This document shows positions 28,385 through 37,624 of a DNA stretch of 64,000 nucleotides, in pieces; positions within the stretch are counted from its first letter, which is position 1, and each line of letters begins with the position of its first letter. Source of the DNA: FEN-1219 sp963728995 (lineage in GTDB: Bacteria; Pseudomonadota; Gammaproteobacteria; Steroidobacterales; Rariloculaceae); assembly GCA_963728995.1 (NCBI GenBank), contig CAVSMD010000006.1, forward strand, positions 533,916 to 597,915, given 5' to 3'. The notes below the pieces were generated by a model, which had not been told where the DNA came from, did no database searches, and was given only the letters and a program-made list of their open reading frames with translations. A program made the position numbers and the translations under genes.

Positions 28385-30040
28385 ATGGGTTTCGGACGCA
28401 GCTTCCCGCGTAGCCACATCGATCGTCGAGCTTTCATCGGCGCGGGTCTCGCCGCGGCCGGCGCGGGGATCGCGCTCGGCGGTTTGCCGCTGACCGTGCT
28501 CGCGCAGGACCGGCGGCTCACCACGATCGGCGGCACGGCGAAAACGAAGTACGGCCAGGTGCGCGGGCTGCTGAAAGACGGCGTGCATCAGTTCTGGTGT
28601 GTGCCGTATGGCGCGCCGACGGGCGGAGCGAACCGGTTCAGGCCGCCGCAGGCGCCGGCTGCGTGGAGCGGCGTGAAGGATCATTTCGAGATCACCTGGG
28701 CTGCGCCCATGGAGCCCGGCGGGGTCGAGCCCGCGCCGGTCGTCACGGCGCTGAACCGCCTCACCCCGCAGAGTGAGGACTGCCTCACCGTCAACGTGTT
28801 CACGCCGGGCGTCGACAAGAAGGACCGGCCCGTCATGGTGTGGATGCACGGCGGCGGTTTTTCCGCCGGCTCGGGCAACTACCTGCTGTACGACGGCACG
28901 AACCTCGCGAAGAAAGAGGACGTCGTGGTCGTGTCCGTGAATCACCGTTTGAACATCTTCGGCTTCCTGCATCTCGCGGACATCGGCGGCGAGAAATGGG
29001 CCGGCGCGACGAACGTCGGCATTCAGGATCTCGTCGCCTCGCTTCAGTGGGTGCACGACAACATCGAGAATTTCGGCGGCGATCCCAGCCGCGTCACGAT
29101 CTTCGGGCAGTCGGGCGGGGGCGGTAAAACCACGACCGTGATGGCCATGCCGTCCGCGAAGAACCTGTTTCACCGCGCAATCGCGCAGAGCGGCTCTGCG
29201 TTCCGCGGGCAGACGGCGACCGACGCCAGCGCGGGCGCCGAGCAGTTTCTCGCGAAGCTCGGCTTGAACAAGGCCCAGCTCGACAAGCTGGCCGACTTCG
29301 ATTTCCATCAGATCCAGGCGGCGTACTACAGCGAGCCGCGGATCCCGCGGCTCGGGTCCGGCCCCGTGATCGATGGCAAGATCCTGCCGCGGAATCAGTG
29401 GGATCCGACCGCGCCCTCCTACTCGGCCAACGTGCCGTTGATTGCCGGCTCCGTCGAGAACGAGAACGGCTGGGTCGGTCCGCCGCCGTACGATCTGGCC
29501 GACGACGAGATGCAAGACCGCTTCACGAAGCGGCTCGCGAACGGCGATCCGGCCGAAGGGCAGAAGCTGCTGGCGCTGTACCAACGCCTGCACCCGACCA
29601 CCCGCAACCAGATGCTGTGGCTCATGGCGGAGGCCGACGACCAGCGGCGTGCGAGCGCGCAGGCGCTGTGCAAGCTGAAGTTCGAACAGGGCACGGCGGC
29701 CAGCTATCTGTATTTCTTCGACTGGCAATCGCCGGTCCACAACGACCGCATGGGCGCGTACCACACGCTCGACATCCCGTTCGTGTTCTACAACATGGAC
29801 ATCGGCGCATCGATGACCGGGTCGGCCCAGGAGCGCTATCAGCTCGGCCACGTCATGAGTGCCGCGTGGGCCGCGTTCGCGCGCACGGGCGATCCGAATC
29901 ATCCGGACATGCCGAAGTGGCCGAAATTCGATCCGAGCACCTACCCGACGATGGTGTTCGACGAGAACGTGCACGTCGCGAACGACCCGAACAAGGAGGA
30001 GCGGCTGGCGCTCGCGGCGTTGCGAGCGAAGCGTTCATGA
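28385..30040 (+). CDS. exported type-B carboxylesterase
   Basis: 551-residue alpha/beta hydrolase of the carboxylesterase/cholinesterase family, hydrolysing carboxylic esters. The N-terminus has a Tat-like signal (DRRAFIGAGLAAAGAGIAL). The oxyanion-hole motif is VMVWMHGGGFSAGSG; the nucleophile elbow FGQSGGG places Ser243; the His of the triad is probably His460 (GAYHTLDIPFVF), and an acidic residue is expected near SVENENGW. The conserved SEDCLTVNVFTP block is present. It is followed 39 nt later by the exported unknown protein at 30.1 kb, and both are probably periplasmic. Confidence 0.93.
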   Translation: MGFGRSFPRSHIDRRAFIGAGLAAAGAGIALGGLPLTVLAQDRRLTTIGGTAKTKYGQVRGLLKDGVHQFWCVPYGAPTGGANRFRPPQAPAAWSGVKDHFEITWAAPMEPGGVEPAPVVTALNRLTPQSEDCLTVNVFTPGVDKKDRPVMVWMHGGGFSAGSGNYLLYDGTNLAKKEDVVVVSVNHRLNIFGFLHLADIGGEKWAGATNVGIQDLVASLQWVHDNIENFGGDPSRVTIFGQSGGGGKTTTVMAMPSAKNLFHRAIAQSGSAFRGQTATDASAGAEQFLAKLGLNKAQLDKLADFDFHQIQAAYYSEPRIPRLGSGPVIDGKILPRNQWDPTAPSYSANVPLIAGSVENENGWVGPPPYDLADDEMQDRFTKRLANGDPAEGQKLLALYQRLHPTTRNQMLWLMAEADDQRRASAQALCKLKFEQGTAASYLYFFDWQSPVHNDRMGAYHTLDIPFVFYNMDIGASMTGSAQERYQLGHVMSAAWAAFARTGDPNHPDMPKWPKFDPSTYPTMVFDENVHVANDPNKEERLALAALRAKRS

Positions 30041-30079
30041 GGGCGTGGTGCTAATCAGTAGTCATTGCGGGGAACAACC

Positions 30080-31099
30080 ATGCAAGCGAGGACAGCTCTC
30101 GTAACGTGCGTGGCGGCGCTGGTCGCTGCGCTCGGGGTCGCGCAGGCGCAGGACGCTCGACAGAAGGACGCCGCCGCGGAGGAGCAGGCCAAGCTGCCGA
30201 TGCCGGCCGTGGAGCTGCCGCCGAAGCCGTTCAAGACGGCCGAGGAGCACTACAAGTATCTGCTGGAAAAGGCGCACGGCGGCACGAAGCACACCATGAG
30301 CACGATCCCGGTCTGGGACGGGCTCTGGGCCAGCGGCAACAACACGATGCCCGGCATCTTCCTCGTGAACGGCACGCTCTCGACCGCATGGAAGCCGGGC
30401 GCGAAGGTCAAGGAAGGCGTGTTGACGCCGCCCTACGAAAAGCAGTTCAAGGAACGGCGCGCGGAAGTCGAGAAATACGGCGAGCAGCTCTACGACCGCC
30501 TCACGAACTGCGAATATCCCGGCGTGCCTCGCTGGCTCTGGGAGCCATACGTCAAAGAGTTCGTGAACATGCCGAACCAGTCGTGGTTCATGAACGACAT
30601 GATGAACGAGACGCGGCGCATCTACATCAATGCCGAGCACATCAACACGGAAGCCAAGCACTCGTCGACGGGCGACAGCATCGGCTTTTGGGACGGCGAC
30701 AAGCTCGTGATCTGGACGAAGTGGGTGAACCCGGCCGATTACGTCCGCGGCATGCCGCTCACGAGCAACCAGTTCGAGATGGTCGAGACTTGGGCCGAGC
30801 GGCACAACGCGTCGGGTGCTCGTCAGCTCGTCACGCAAGTGACGTTCTACGACCCGCTCGCGCTCGTGAAGCCGCAATCCGCCGTCTACACGCACGAGTC
30901 GCGACCGGACCTGCAGAAGGCCGGCGTGCGAATCCGCCCGTGGGAATGCGACACCAGCAGCAACTCATACAAGGCGGCCGACGGCAGCACGCAGTTCTAC
31001 CTGCCCGGTGATCCGCAGTACAAGAACCCGCGCGGCTTCACGGATTTTCCGGACCTGCCGGGCCAGTCGTTGAATCCGATTTTCGATGCGGAGCAGTAG
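30080..31099 (+). CDS. exported protein of unknown function, paralogue of the 32.3 kb gene
   Basis: 339 residues starting at ATG 30080 (GGGGAA ribosome-binding site), with a signal peptide TALVTCVAALVAALGVAQAQ. I do not recognise a named enzyme family. It shares a series of motifs with the minus-strand gene at 32258-33391: EEHYKYLLEKAHGGTKHT near the N-terminus, GDSIGFWDGDKLVIWT (from residue 198), FEMVETW and VTFYDPLAL. The spacing and order match, so these are paralogues. The core is rich in Trp, Tyr and Asn, as in secreted beta-rich proteins. It is followed 4 nt later by a DUF6152 gene, a close association that suggests a common export-side function. Confidence 0.7.
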   Translation: MQARTALVTCVAALVAALGVAQAQDARQKDAAAEEQAKLPMPAVELPPKPFKTAEEHYKYLLEKAHGGTKHTMSTIPVWDGLWASGNNTMPGIFLVNGTLSTAWKPGAKVKEGVLTPPYEKQFKERRAEVEKYGEQLYDRLTNCEYPGVPRWLWEPYVKEFVNMPNQSWFMNDMMNETRRIYINAEHINTEAKHSSTGDSIGFWDGDKLVIWTKWVNPADYVRGMPLTSNQFEMVETWAERHNASGARQLVTQVTFYDPLALVKPQSAVYTHESRPDLQKAGVRIRPWECDTSSNSYKAADGSTQFYLPGDPQYKNPRGFTDFPDLPGQSLNPIFDAEQ

Positions 31100-31103
31100 A
31101 CCT

Positions 31104-31574
31104 ATGAAGAACCCGATCGTCGTCGCCGCCGCCGCAAGCGCGCTCGTTCTCGGCTTGCCGGCCGCGGCCCATCATTCGTTCGCGAGCTATGACGTGTCGC
31201 AGCAGAAGCTGGTGGAAGGACACGTCACCCAGTGGAACTACAACAACCCGCACAGCTGGCTCATGATCGAGGCGCCGGATGCGAACGGCGAACTGAAGAC
31301 CTGGAGCTTCGAGGGTGCCGCGATCGTTCATGCGGCTCGGCAGGGCGTGAACGGCACGACCTACAAGCGGGGCGAGATGGTGCGTGTCGTCATGCATCCC
31401 ATGCGCGATGGGCGCAATGCCGGCGCACTGTGCTTCGTGATGAAGGAAGACGGCACGTTCACGCGGCCGAACGACGGCATCTGCGATTCCGAGGCCGTGC
31501 ACGAGCGCTGGGAGCAAAAGGGCTGGCTGTCGAAAAAAGCCAAGAACCTCGACGTGCATCCCGCCGGCGACTGA
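31104..31574 (+). CDS. DUF6152-family periplasmic protein
   Basis: 156 residues. A signal peptide ends near GLPAAAHHSF; the mature protein begins with the AHHSFASYD hallmark, then VEGHVTQWNYNNPHSWLMIE and ELKTWSFEGA, the pattern of DUF6152. These proteins are common next to exported hydrolases and cytochrome-type proteins, but the function is not known. The N-terminal His pair could bind a metal once the signal peptide is removed; that is inference. It starts 4 nt after the preceding unknown gene, so the two are very likely one operon. Confidence 0.8.
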   Translation: MKNPIVVAAAASALVLGLPAAAHHSFASYDVSQQKLVEGHVTQWNYNNPHSWLMIEAPDANGELKTWSFEGAAIVHAARQGVNGTTYKRGEMVRVVMHPMRDGRNAGALCFVMKEDGTFTRPNDGICDSEAVHERWEQKGWLSKKAKNLDVHPAGD

Positions 31575-31671
31575 GGCTGCCGGGCCGCCGACTCGCACGG
31601 CGCGCAAAACGCCACTGAAACGCTGAATTCCCGCGTCGGTCGCCGCGCGGCGCTCGTGCTAGGCTGCAGGG

Positions 31672-32235
31672 ATGGGCAAGCTGCGTCCATTGAAGACCGG
31701 CGCGACGTACGGGGATCTGTGCGCGGTGCCCCAGAATCTCGTCGCGGAGATGTTCGATGGCGAGCTGTACACCACGCCGCGGCCCGCATTGCCGCATGCG
31801 CACGCCGCATCCGTGTTGGGCTTCGAGCTTGGTGGGCCGTTTCATCGCGGCCGTGACGGGCCGGGCGGGTGGTGGATCCTCGTCGAGCCCGAGTTGCACT
31901 TCGACGCGGACGTGCTGGTCCCGGATCTCGCCGGCTGGCGCCGCAGCCGGCTCGAGGCTCTGCCCGCGACGCCGTACCTCACGCTCGCTCCTGATTGGAT
32001 CTGCGAGGTGCTATCGCCTTCGACCGAGTGCCTCGATCGAGCCAAGAAGCTCGGCATCTACGCGCGAGCGGGCGTCGCTCACGCGTGGCTCGTGAACCCG
32101 CTGCTGCAGACCCTCGAGGTGCTCGCGCTCCAAGCCGCGCGTTGGGTGCTGCTCGGCACATACGAGGGCGGCGCACACGTGCGAGCGGAACCGTTCGACG
32201 CCATCGAGCTCGAGCTGGGCGCGCTCTGGGCGTGA
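31672..32235 (+). CDS. Uma2-family (DUF820) putative endonuclease
   Basis: 187 residues with the Uma2/PD-(D/E)XK-like pattern: an N-terminal helix and YGDLCAVPQNLVAEMFDGEL, the acidic segment LVEPELHFDADVLVPDLAGWR, then ICEVLSPSTECLDRAKKLGIYARAGVAHAWLV (two blocks of one motif region) containing the conserved Glu, Ser-Pro-Ser/Thr and Lys. Such genes are abundant in cyanobacteria and some myxobacteria and planctomycetes and often lie singly; their biological role is unresolved. No partner toxin, antitoxin or transposase is visible here. Confidence 0.85.
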   Translation: MGKLRPLKTGATYGDLCAVPQNLVAEMFDGELYTTPRPALPHAHAASVLGFELGGPFHRGRDGPGGWWILVEPELHFDADVLVPDLAGWRRSRLEALPATPYLTLAPDWICEVLSPSTECLDRAKKLGIYARAGVAHAWLVNPLLQTLEVLALQAARWVLLGTYEGGAHVRAEPFDAIELELGALWA

Positions 32236-32257
32236 AGGGCCGTCCTCGCTAGGTTCC

Positions 32258-33391
32258 CTACTCGATCGGCGGCTTCTCCCAGCCTTGCTCGAAGTGCTTC
32301 TCCCAATTCTCGGCCCACGGTCGGCCGAAGTAGTCGATGTAACCCTCGTCGGTCGGCGTCAGCTGCGTGGGCCGGCCGTCCTCGTCGTTGACGATCGTGC
32401 TCTGCACGCGGCATTCGACGTAGGTGAATCGATGATTCGGGTCCTGGATGTTGCCGGTCCTGTTCCAGGGCGTGACGATGTGCAGCGGCTGCTTGAAGGC
32501 CTTGGGATCGTAGAACGTCGCGTCCACGCTGAGCCCGCCGTTTTGCGTCGGTGTGAATACCTCGACGACCTCGAGCTTGTCGCTGAACTCGAACATCGAG
32601 TGCGATAGCGTCCACGACTGCACGTTGGCGGTCCACACGACGAGCTTGTTACCGTCCCAGAAGCCGACGCTCTCGCCATACCACTGGGGTACCTTCATCG
32701 TATGCTGCTGATCGATCAGGATCTTGCGGATGAAGTTGTCCGCAACGCCGGTCGTGAGCTGCACCTCGTACGGTGTCACCAGCACTTCGATCTCGTTCAG
32801 CGAGAACTCGGCCCACCACCGCATCAGGCCTTCCGGATAGCAGAACGCGGCCATCCACTGCGGCGCGTTCGTCACGGCCTCGTGGTAGTTCATCTGGGTC
32901 ATGCGCTGCTGGTACTCCGGCGTGAGCACCGAGATCAATGTCGCGGCCTGGAGGTTGCGGCCGTAGGTCCACTGGTCGTCGCGGCCGCCGCGTCGGTACC
33001 AGCCGTCCCACTCCGGCGGCAGGTTCGTGCGCGTGTATTTCGACGGGCCGCCGTGGCCCTCGGCGGCGGCTCGCAGGGCGTCGTAGTGCTCCTTCGCCGT
33101 CTTGTAGGGATAAGCGCTCACGAGGTCACTGACCGGGCGATCCACGGAGCAATCGCCCCATGCGGCGCCACGATGCTGCGCCCACGTGTCCGTGAGCTGG
33201 CGCGGCGTGTTGCAACGCGTGTAGCGCTTGTCCGTCCAGTACCGACGGTCGAGGTAGAAATTTTTCGTCGTGAACAGATCGACCGGCAAAGGCCGTATGC
33301 CAGCCGGTGGCGACTGCGCCCAGGTCTTCGTGCCGAGCGCGGCCGATGCCGCCGCCAACAGATAACAAGCGATCAAGGCGCTGCTCTTCAT
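32258..33391 (-). CDS. exported protein of unknown function, paralogue of the 30.1 kb gene
   Basis: 377 residues with a signal peptide (SSALIACYLLAAASAALG). The shared family motifs are KEHYDALRAAAEGHGGPSKY, GESVGFWDGNKLVVWT (from residue 239), LEVVEVFTPTQ and DATFYDPKAF. An extra N-terminal segment with two Cys (TRCNTPRQL, GDCSVDRPV) is absent from the 30.1 kb copy. The tail ENWEKHFEQGWEKPPIE is Trp- and Glu-rich. No known catalytic motif is evident. It lies on the opposite strand, separated from its paralogue by the DUF6152 and Uma2 genes. Confidence 0.68.
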   Translation of the reverse strand: MKSSALIACYLLAAASAALGTKTWAQSPPAGIRPLPVDLFTTKNFYLDRRYWTDKRYTRCNTPRQLTDTWAQHRGAAWGDCSVDRPVSDLVSAYPYKTAKEHYDALRAAAEGHGGPSKYTRTNLPPEWDGWYRRGGRDDQWTYGRNLQAATLISVLTPEYQQRMTQMNYHEAVTNAPQWMAAFCYPEGLMRWWAEFSLNEIEVLVTPYEVQLTTGVADNFIRKILIDQQHTMKVPQWYGESVGFWDGNKLVVWTANVQSWTLSHSMFEFSDKLEVVEVFTPTQNGGLSVDATFYDPKAFKQPLHIVTPWNRTGNIQDPNHRFTYVECRVQSTIVNDEDGRPTQLTPTDEGYIDYFGRPWAENWEKHFEQGWEKPPIE

Positions 33392-33628
33392 GGACCAGGT
33401 CCCCCGCGAGAGGATCGAAGCTTCGCTTTCAGTCTCTCACAAAGGCGCCGTCTGGTAGCATTCTTGGTATCGACTCTGGGAACGACTCCCGGGTGTGCGG
33501 TGCGTCGCAGATGCGAGCGACAGTCGTGGGCGGGCGCTCGGACATCGCGTGGGCGGCTCAAGAGAATGCGCTCGGCGGCCGATGTTGGGTAACGGCCGCA
33601 GCGCTTTCGTTCGGTCCGAGGAGGCCCG

Positions 33629-35272
33629 ATGCACGCTTGGCTCAGCAAACTGGATCACTACTTCCCCGTCCGTTATCTGGCCGTCTCGCTCAGCCTGGTG
33701 CTCGCGATCGCCTTCGTGTCGCAGTGGGGATGGAGCGGCAGCGGGGGCGTCGCGGCCGTCGTATGCGTGCTGCTGGCTGGCCTCGGCGTGCGCGACATGG
33801 TGCAGGACCGGCATTCGCTGCTGCGCAACTACCCGCTGATCGGCCACATTCGGTTCCTGTTCGAGTTCATCCGTCCGGAAATCCGGCAATACTTCATCGA
33901 GGCGGACAACGAAGAGACGCCGTTCTCGCGCCAGCAGCGCTCGCTCGTCTACCAGCGCGCCAAGAGCGAGCCCGACAAGCGGCCGTTCGGCACGCAGCTC
34001 GATCTGCACGTGAACGGCTACGAATGGATCAACCATTCGCTCGTGCCCACGGACATTCCATCGGCGGATTTTCGCGTGACGGTCGGATCGAGTGCCGATT
34101 GCACGCAGCCCTATAGCGCGAGCGTCCTGAATATCTCGGCCATGAGCTTCGGTGCGCTATCCGGCAATGCGATCCTCGCTTTGAACGGCGGCGCGAAGAA
34201 GGGGCGCTTCGCTCACGACACCGGTGAAGGCTCGATCAGTCCCTATCACCGCGTGCACGGCGGCGATCTGATCTGGGAGATCGGCTCCGGCTATTTCGGC
34301 TGCCGGGACGCGCACGGCCGGTTCGACGAGCAAAAGTTCGTGCTGAACGCGCACGATCCCGTCGTGAAGATGATCGAGATCAAGCTCAGCCAGGGCGCCA
34401 AACCGGGCCACGGAGGCATGCTGCCGGGTGCGAAGGTCACAGGGGAGATCGCGACGACGCGCGGCATTCCGGTGGGCATCGACTGCATTAGCCCGGCGCG
34501 TCATTCGGAGTTCTCCACGCCGGTCGGGTTGCTGGAATTCGTCGCCCGGCTGCGCCGGCTCTCGGGCGGCAAGCCGACGGGTTTCAAGCTGTGCCTGGGC
34601 CATCCGTGGGAATGGTTCGCGATCTGCAAGGCCATGCTCGAGACCGGAATCACGCCGGACTTCATCGTCGTCGACGGCGCCGAAGGCGGCACCGGCGCGG
34701 CGCCTCTCGAGTTCACCGATCACGTGGGCACGCCGCTGCAGGAAGGCCTGGTGCTCGTGCACAACACGCTCGTCGGCCTGAATTTGCGCGACCGCCTGCG
34801 CGTAGGCGCGAGCGGCAAGCTCATCAGCGCGTTCGACATTGCACGCGCCATGGCGCTGGGCGCGGACTGGTGCAACTCGGCGCGCGGCTTCATGTTCGCA
34901 CTCGGCTGTATCCAGGCGCAGCATTGCCATACGGGCAGCTGCCCCACGGGGATCGCCACGCAGAGCGCGTGGCGACAGAAGGCGCTCGTGGTCCCCACCA
35001 AGGCCGAGCGCGTTCATAGCTTCCATGAGCAGACTCTGCTCGCCCTGCGCGAGATCACTCAGGCGGCGGGGCTCCTGCATCCGAACGAGTTCCGGACCAC
35101 GCACATCGTGCGCCGTGTTTCGAGCGGCGAGGTGCGGCTGCTGTCGAACTCGTTGCCACGCGTCGAGCCGGGCGCCCTGCTCGCCGCGGCCGAGGGCCGC
35201 GGCGCGTGGCCGCATGCCGTGTACGCGCTGTACTGGTCGCGCGCGACTGCGGGAAGCTTCGCCCCGAACTAG
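33629..35272 (+). CDS. FMN-binding glutamate-synthase-like protein (GltB domain 2)
   Basis: 547 residues. Two hydrophobic N-terminal helices (SLSLVLAIAFVSQWGW, VVCVLLAGLGV) anchor the protein in the membrane. The remainder matches the FMN/synthase barrel of glutamate synthase: ISAMSFGALSGNAILALNGG, GEGSISPYH, KPGHGGMLPGAKV, VDGAEGGTGAAPLEF. Cys427, Cys433 and Cys438 (CIQAQHCHTGSCPTGIATQ) fit the C-x5-C-x4-C pattern for the 3Fe-4S cluster. The amidotransferase domain of GltB is absent, as in the membrane-anchored family whose substrate is unknown. It stands alone after a 237-nt gap in which I see no other gene. Confidence 0.9.
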   Translation: MHAWLSKLDHYFPVRYLAVSLSLVLAIAFVSQWGWSGSGGVAAVVCVLLAGLGVRDMVQDRHSLLRNYPLIGHIRFLFEFIRPEIRQYFIEADNEETPFSRQQRSLVYQRAKSEPDKRPFGTQLDLHVNGYEWINHSLVPTDIPSADFRVTVGSSADCTQPYSASVLNISAMSFGALSGNAILALNGGAKKGRFAHDTGEGSISPYHRVHGGDLIWEIGSGYFGCRDAHGRFDEQKFVLNAHDPVVKMIEIKLSQGAKPGHGGMLPGAKVTGEIATTRGIPVGIDCISPARHSEFSTPVGLLEFVARLRRLSGGKPTGFKLCLGHPWEWFAICKAMLETGITPDFIVVDGAEGGTGAAPLEFTDHVGTPLQEGLVLVHNTLVGLNLRDRLRVGASGKLISAFDIARAMALGADWCNSARGFMFALGCIQAQHCHTGSCPTGIATQSAWRQKALVVPTKAERVHSFHEQTLLALREITQAAGLLHPNEFRTTHIVRRVSSGEVRLLSNSLPRVEPGALLAAAEGRGAWPHAVYALYWSRATAGSFAPN

Positions 35273-35273
35273 C

Positions 35274-36119
35274 TCACGTCGCCGACGTCGGGCGCCACTC
35301 TATGTCCACCTCGTCGTGCACTACGCGAGCGCCGAGCGCGTTCGCCACCGACAGGACGGCATCGTTCGTCGGGTCGGTGTAGAGGTAGGTGCGCTTCAGT
35401 CCGCGCTCGACGAATAGGCGATGCAGCGCGGTGAGGGCGACTCTCGCAAAGCCCTTGCCGCGATAGGCCGCCGGCGTGTAGACCAAGCCCACGGCCGCCG
35501 ACCGGTCGGACTCGCGAGCCACGCCGAGCATGCACCGTGGTTGATCGTCGACCCAGAAGTACAAGCGCTTGGCGAGCGCGAGCTGCGAGCAGAACGTGCC
35601 GTCGAACGGCGTGCCCGGGCTATCCAGCGCGAGAGCGGCGCCCCAGCTTTGGGCCAGGCCCACGTCGTCGCGACCCGCGAGGCGCAAGAGGCCGGCCGGC
35701 GGGCTCGGTGGCGGCTCGGCCGGCAACGCGAATAATCGTTGCCGGGCACTCGGCTGGGAGTGCCCGCCGCGCAGCGTGGTCCACTGGCTCGCGAGCGCAG
35801 TCGCCGTCTCGTCCGGCCCGCTGAAGCCCGACACTTGCTCATAGACCTCGGCCAGGTCGGCGACGAGCGGGGCCACCGCATTCGCGGGCAACGCCGTCAC
35901 GCCGACGAGGTAAGGGGGAGTTCGGAACGCGCAGCCGAGGATCGACCCGTCCTCCTCGATCGTGGCCCAGTACATCGGCCGCTGGTGATGCAGGTCGTTC
36001 GCGCGAGCATTCCGCGCGCTCTGCAACGCGCCGGCGCGCTCGATGTCGGACTCGAGCAACCAGGACTCGGCGCGCGTGAGAAACGCGCCGGCGATGGAAT
36101 GGCGGTGGACCTTCAGCAT
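35274..36119 (-). CDS. GNAT-family N-acetyltransferase
   Basis: 281 residues from ATG 36119. The C-terminal GNAT domain has the acetyl-CoA loop region AAYRGKGFARVALTALHRLF (Q/R-x-x-G-x-G/A form) after SAAVGLVYTPA, and a final strand RTYLYTDPTNDAVLSVANAL. The N-terminal half (ILGCAFRTPPYLVGVTALP) is a degenerate second GNAT-like unit, as in the COG3393 group. The acceptor is unknown. The gene ends one base after the preceding gene's stop, convergent, and is divergent from yjgA with about 60 nt between the starts. Confidence 0.85.
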   Translation of the reverse strand: MLKVHRHSIAGAFLTRAESWLLESDIERAGALQSARNARANDLHHQRPMYWATIEEDGSILGCAFRTPPYLVGVTALPANAVAPLVADLAEVYEQVSGFSGPDETATALASQWTTLRGGHSQPSARQRLFALPAEPPPSPPAGLLRLAGRDDVGLAQSWGAALALDSPGTPFDGTFCSQLALAKRLYFWVDDQPRCMLGVARESDRSAAVGLVYTPAAYRGKGFARVALTALHRLFVERGLKRTYLYTDPTNDAVLSVANALGARVVHDEVDIEWRPTSAT

Positions 36120-36179
36120 CGCGCAGAGTCTACCGCGAACGCGCCGGGCCGAACTTGGGCCCGGTATATAGTGGCGGCC

Positions 36180-36776
36180 ATGGGACGCAGAAGGCACGAG
36201 CTGCACGACGGCTCCGATGACGCAGGCGACGTCGGCGACGAGCTCGACGGTTCGAGCCGCGCGGCGCGCAAGCACGCGAGCCACGAGCTTCGCGAGCTCG
36301 GCGTCGACCTGACGAAGCTCGACGCCGAGCGTTTGCTGGCGCTGTCGTTGCCCGAGCCGCTGCGGGATGCCGTCTTGGAAGCACGCCGGCTCACCAGCTT
36401 CGGCGCGCAGCGTCGTCAGTCGCAGTTCATCGGCAAGCTGATGCGCCGTCTCGATGACGAGACGGTCGCCGCTGTCCGCGCCGTCGTGCGCACCGATCGC
36501 GCGCAAGCCGCACGTGCGACGGCCTCGCTGCATCGCGCGGAGCGCTGGCGCGACGCGCTGCTTGCCGATGATGCCGAGCTCGAGCGGTGGCTCGCCGAGT
36601 TCCCTGCCACGGACTCGCGGCAGCTGCGCGCGCTGATCCGCCAGGCGCGCAAGGACGCGCGGGTCGGGGAAGCGCCTGGCGAGGCGCCGCGTCAAGGGCG
36701 CGCCTACCGGCAGATCTTCGCGCTCGTGCGCGCGGCGCTCGAAGCCGCGGCGGATCGTCGGCCCGCCGATCAGTAA
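36180..36776 (+). CDS. yjgA: YjgA/DarP, ribosome-associated protein (DUF615)
   Basis: 198 residues. DarP-type proteins bind pre-50S particles and help late assembly of the large subunit. The family pattern is visible: KHASHELRELGVDLTKLDAE, LSLPEPLRDAVLEARRLTSF, AQRRQSQFIGKLMRRLDDE and the C-terminal RQIFALVRAAL. ATG 36180 follows GGCGGCC and gives the usual short acidic N-terminal stretch. Its last 7 nt overlap the end of slyX on the other strand. Confidence 0.92.
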   Translation: MGRRRHELHDGSDDAGDVGDELDGSSRAARKHASHELRELGVDLTKLDAERLLALSLPEPLRDAVLEARRLTSFGAQRRQSQFIGKLMRRLDDETVAAVRAVVRTDRAQAARATASLHRAERWRDALLADDAELERWLAEFPATDSRQLRALIRQARKDARVGEAPGEAPRQGRAYRQIFALVRAALEAAADRRPADQ

Positions 36777-37000
36777 TGCGGCGGGACCTCATCGGCGCCG
36801 TCGGGCGCGGGCTCAGGCGCACTCAATGTCTTGAGGCGCTCCCCGAGCTGGCGTAGCTGCGCTTCGAGCTGCGCGATCTGCCGCTGCTGCCGATAGAGCT
36901 CGTCGCTGAGCTCGAGGATCGACTGATCCTGCTCCGCGAGCCGCGTCTCGAGCTCGTCGATCCGCGCCGGATCGATTCGTCGTTCGTCGGATGAGCTCAT
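36770..37000 (-). CDS. slyX: SlyX-like coiled-coil protein
   Basis: 76 residues, almost entirely one coiled coil (ELETRLAEQDQSILELSDEL to LEAQLRQLGERLKTL) followed by the terminal PPHY that marks SlyX. The function of SlyX is not established. It converges with yjgA by a 7-nt overlap; the ppiB gene is divergent upstream. Confidence 0.9.
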   Translation of the reverse strand: MSSSDERRIDPARIDELETRLAEQDQSILELSDELYRQQRQIAQLEAQLRQLGERLKTLSAPEPAPDGADEVPPHY

Positions 37001-37127
37001 GCGGTTCGTCGCTGCCGGTCGTGTGGCTCGTGAGCGGTACTATGCCACGTTCAACGCTTGGGCCTGCGGGTAGCCTAGGTGAGCGGGTTCCGCTATCGTT
37101 GCCCACCGAACCCCACGGAGAACCGAG

Positions 37128-37610
37128 ATGGCGCAAACGCAATGGACCGCACCGCCGACGATGCAGATCGATGCGGACAAGAATTACTCGGTGTCGATCG
37201 AGACGAATCGCGGCACGATCGACCTCGAGCTGTACCCGCAACATGCGCCGCAAACGGTCAATAACTTCGTGTTCCTCGCAAAGCAGGGCTTCTATGACGG
37301 CGTGAAGTTCCACCGCGTGATCAGCGACTTCATGATCCAGACCGGCGACCCGACGGGCTCCGGCCGCGGCGGCCCCGGCTATCGGTTCGCGGACGAGTGC
37401 AAGGGTAATCCCTTGACGCACGAGCGCGGCGTCATCTCGATGGCGAACGCCGGCCCGAACACGAATGGCAGCCAGTTCTTCATCACGCACGTGGCCACTC
37501 CGCATCTCGACGGCCGCCACACGGTGTTCGGCAAGGTCACGAAGGGCCACGACGTCGTCGACGCGATCCAGCAGGATGACGTGATGGTCAGCGTCACCGT
37601 CGCCGAATAA
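37128..37610 (+). CDS. ppiB: cyclophilin-type peptidyl-prolyl isomerase
   Basis: 160 residues. Catalyses cis-trans isomerisation of Xaa-Pro bonds; no signal peptide, so cytoplasmic. The active-site blocks are FHRVISDFMIQTGDPTGSGR (with the catalytic Arg), GVISMANAGPNTNGSQFFIT and LDGRHTVFGKV. A short non-family N-terminus (MAQTQWTAPPTMQIDADK) precedes the barrel. AGAACCGAG-type spacing before ATG 37128 is weak. The cytochrome P460 gene follows after 14 nt. Confidence 0.95.
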   Translation: MAQTQWTAPPTMQIDADKNYSVSIETNRGTIDLELYPQHAPQTVNNFVFLAKQGFYDGVKFHRVISDFMIQTGDPTGSGRGGPGYRFADECKGNPLTHERGVISMANAGPNTNGSQFFITHVATPHLDGRHTVFGKVTKGHDVVDAIQQDDVMVSVTVAE

Positions 37611-37624
37611 TCGCGAGGCGATCC

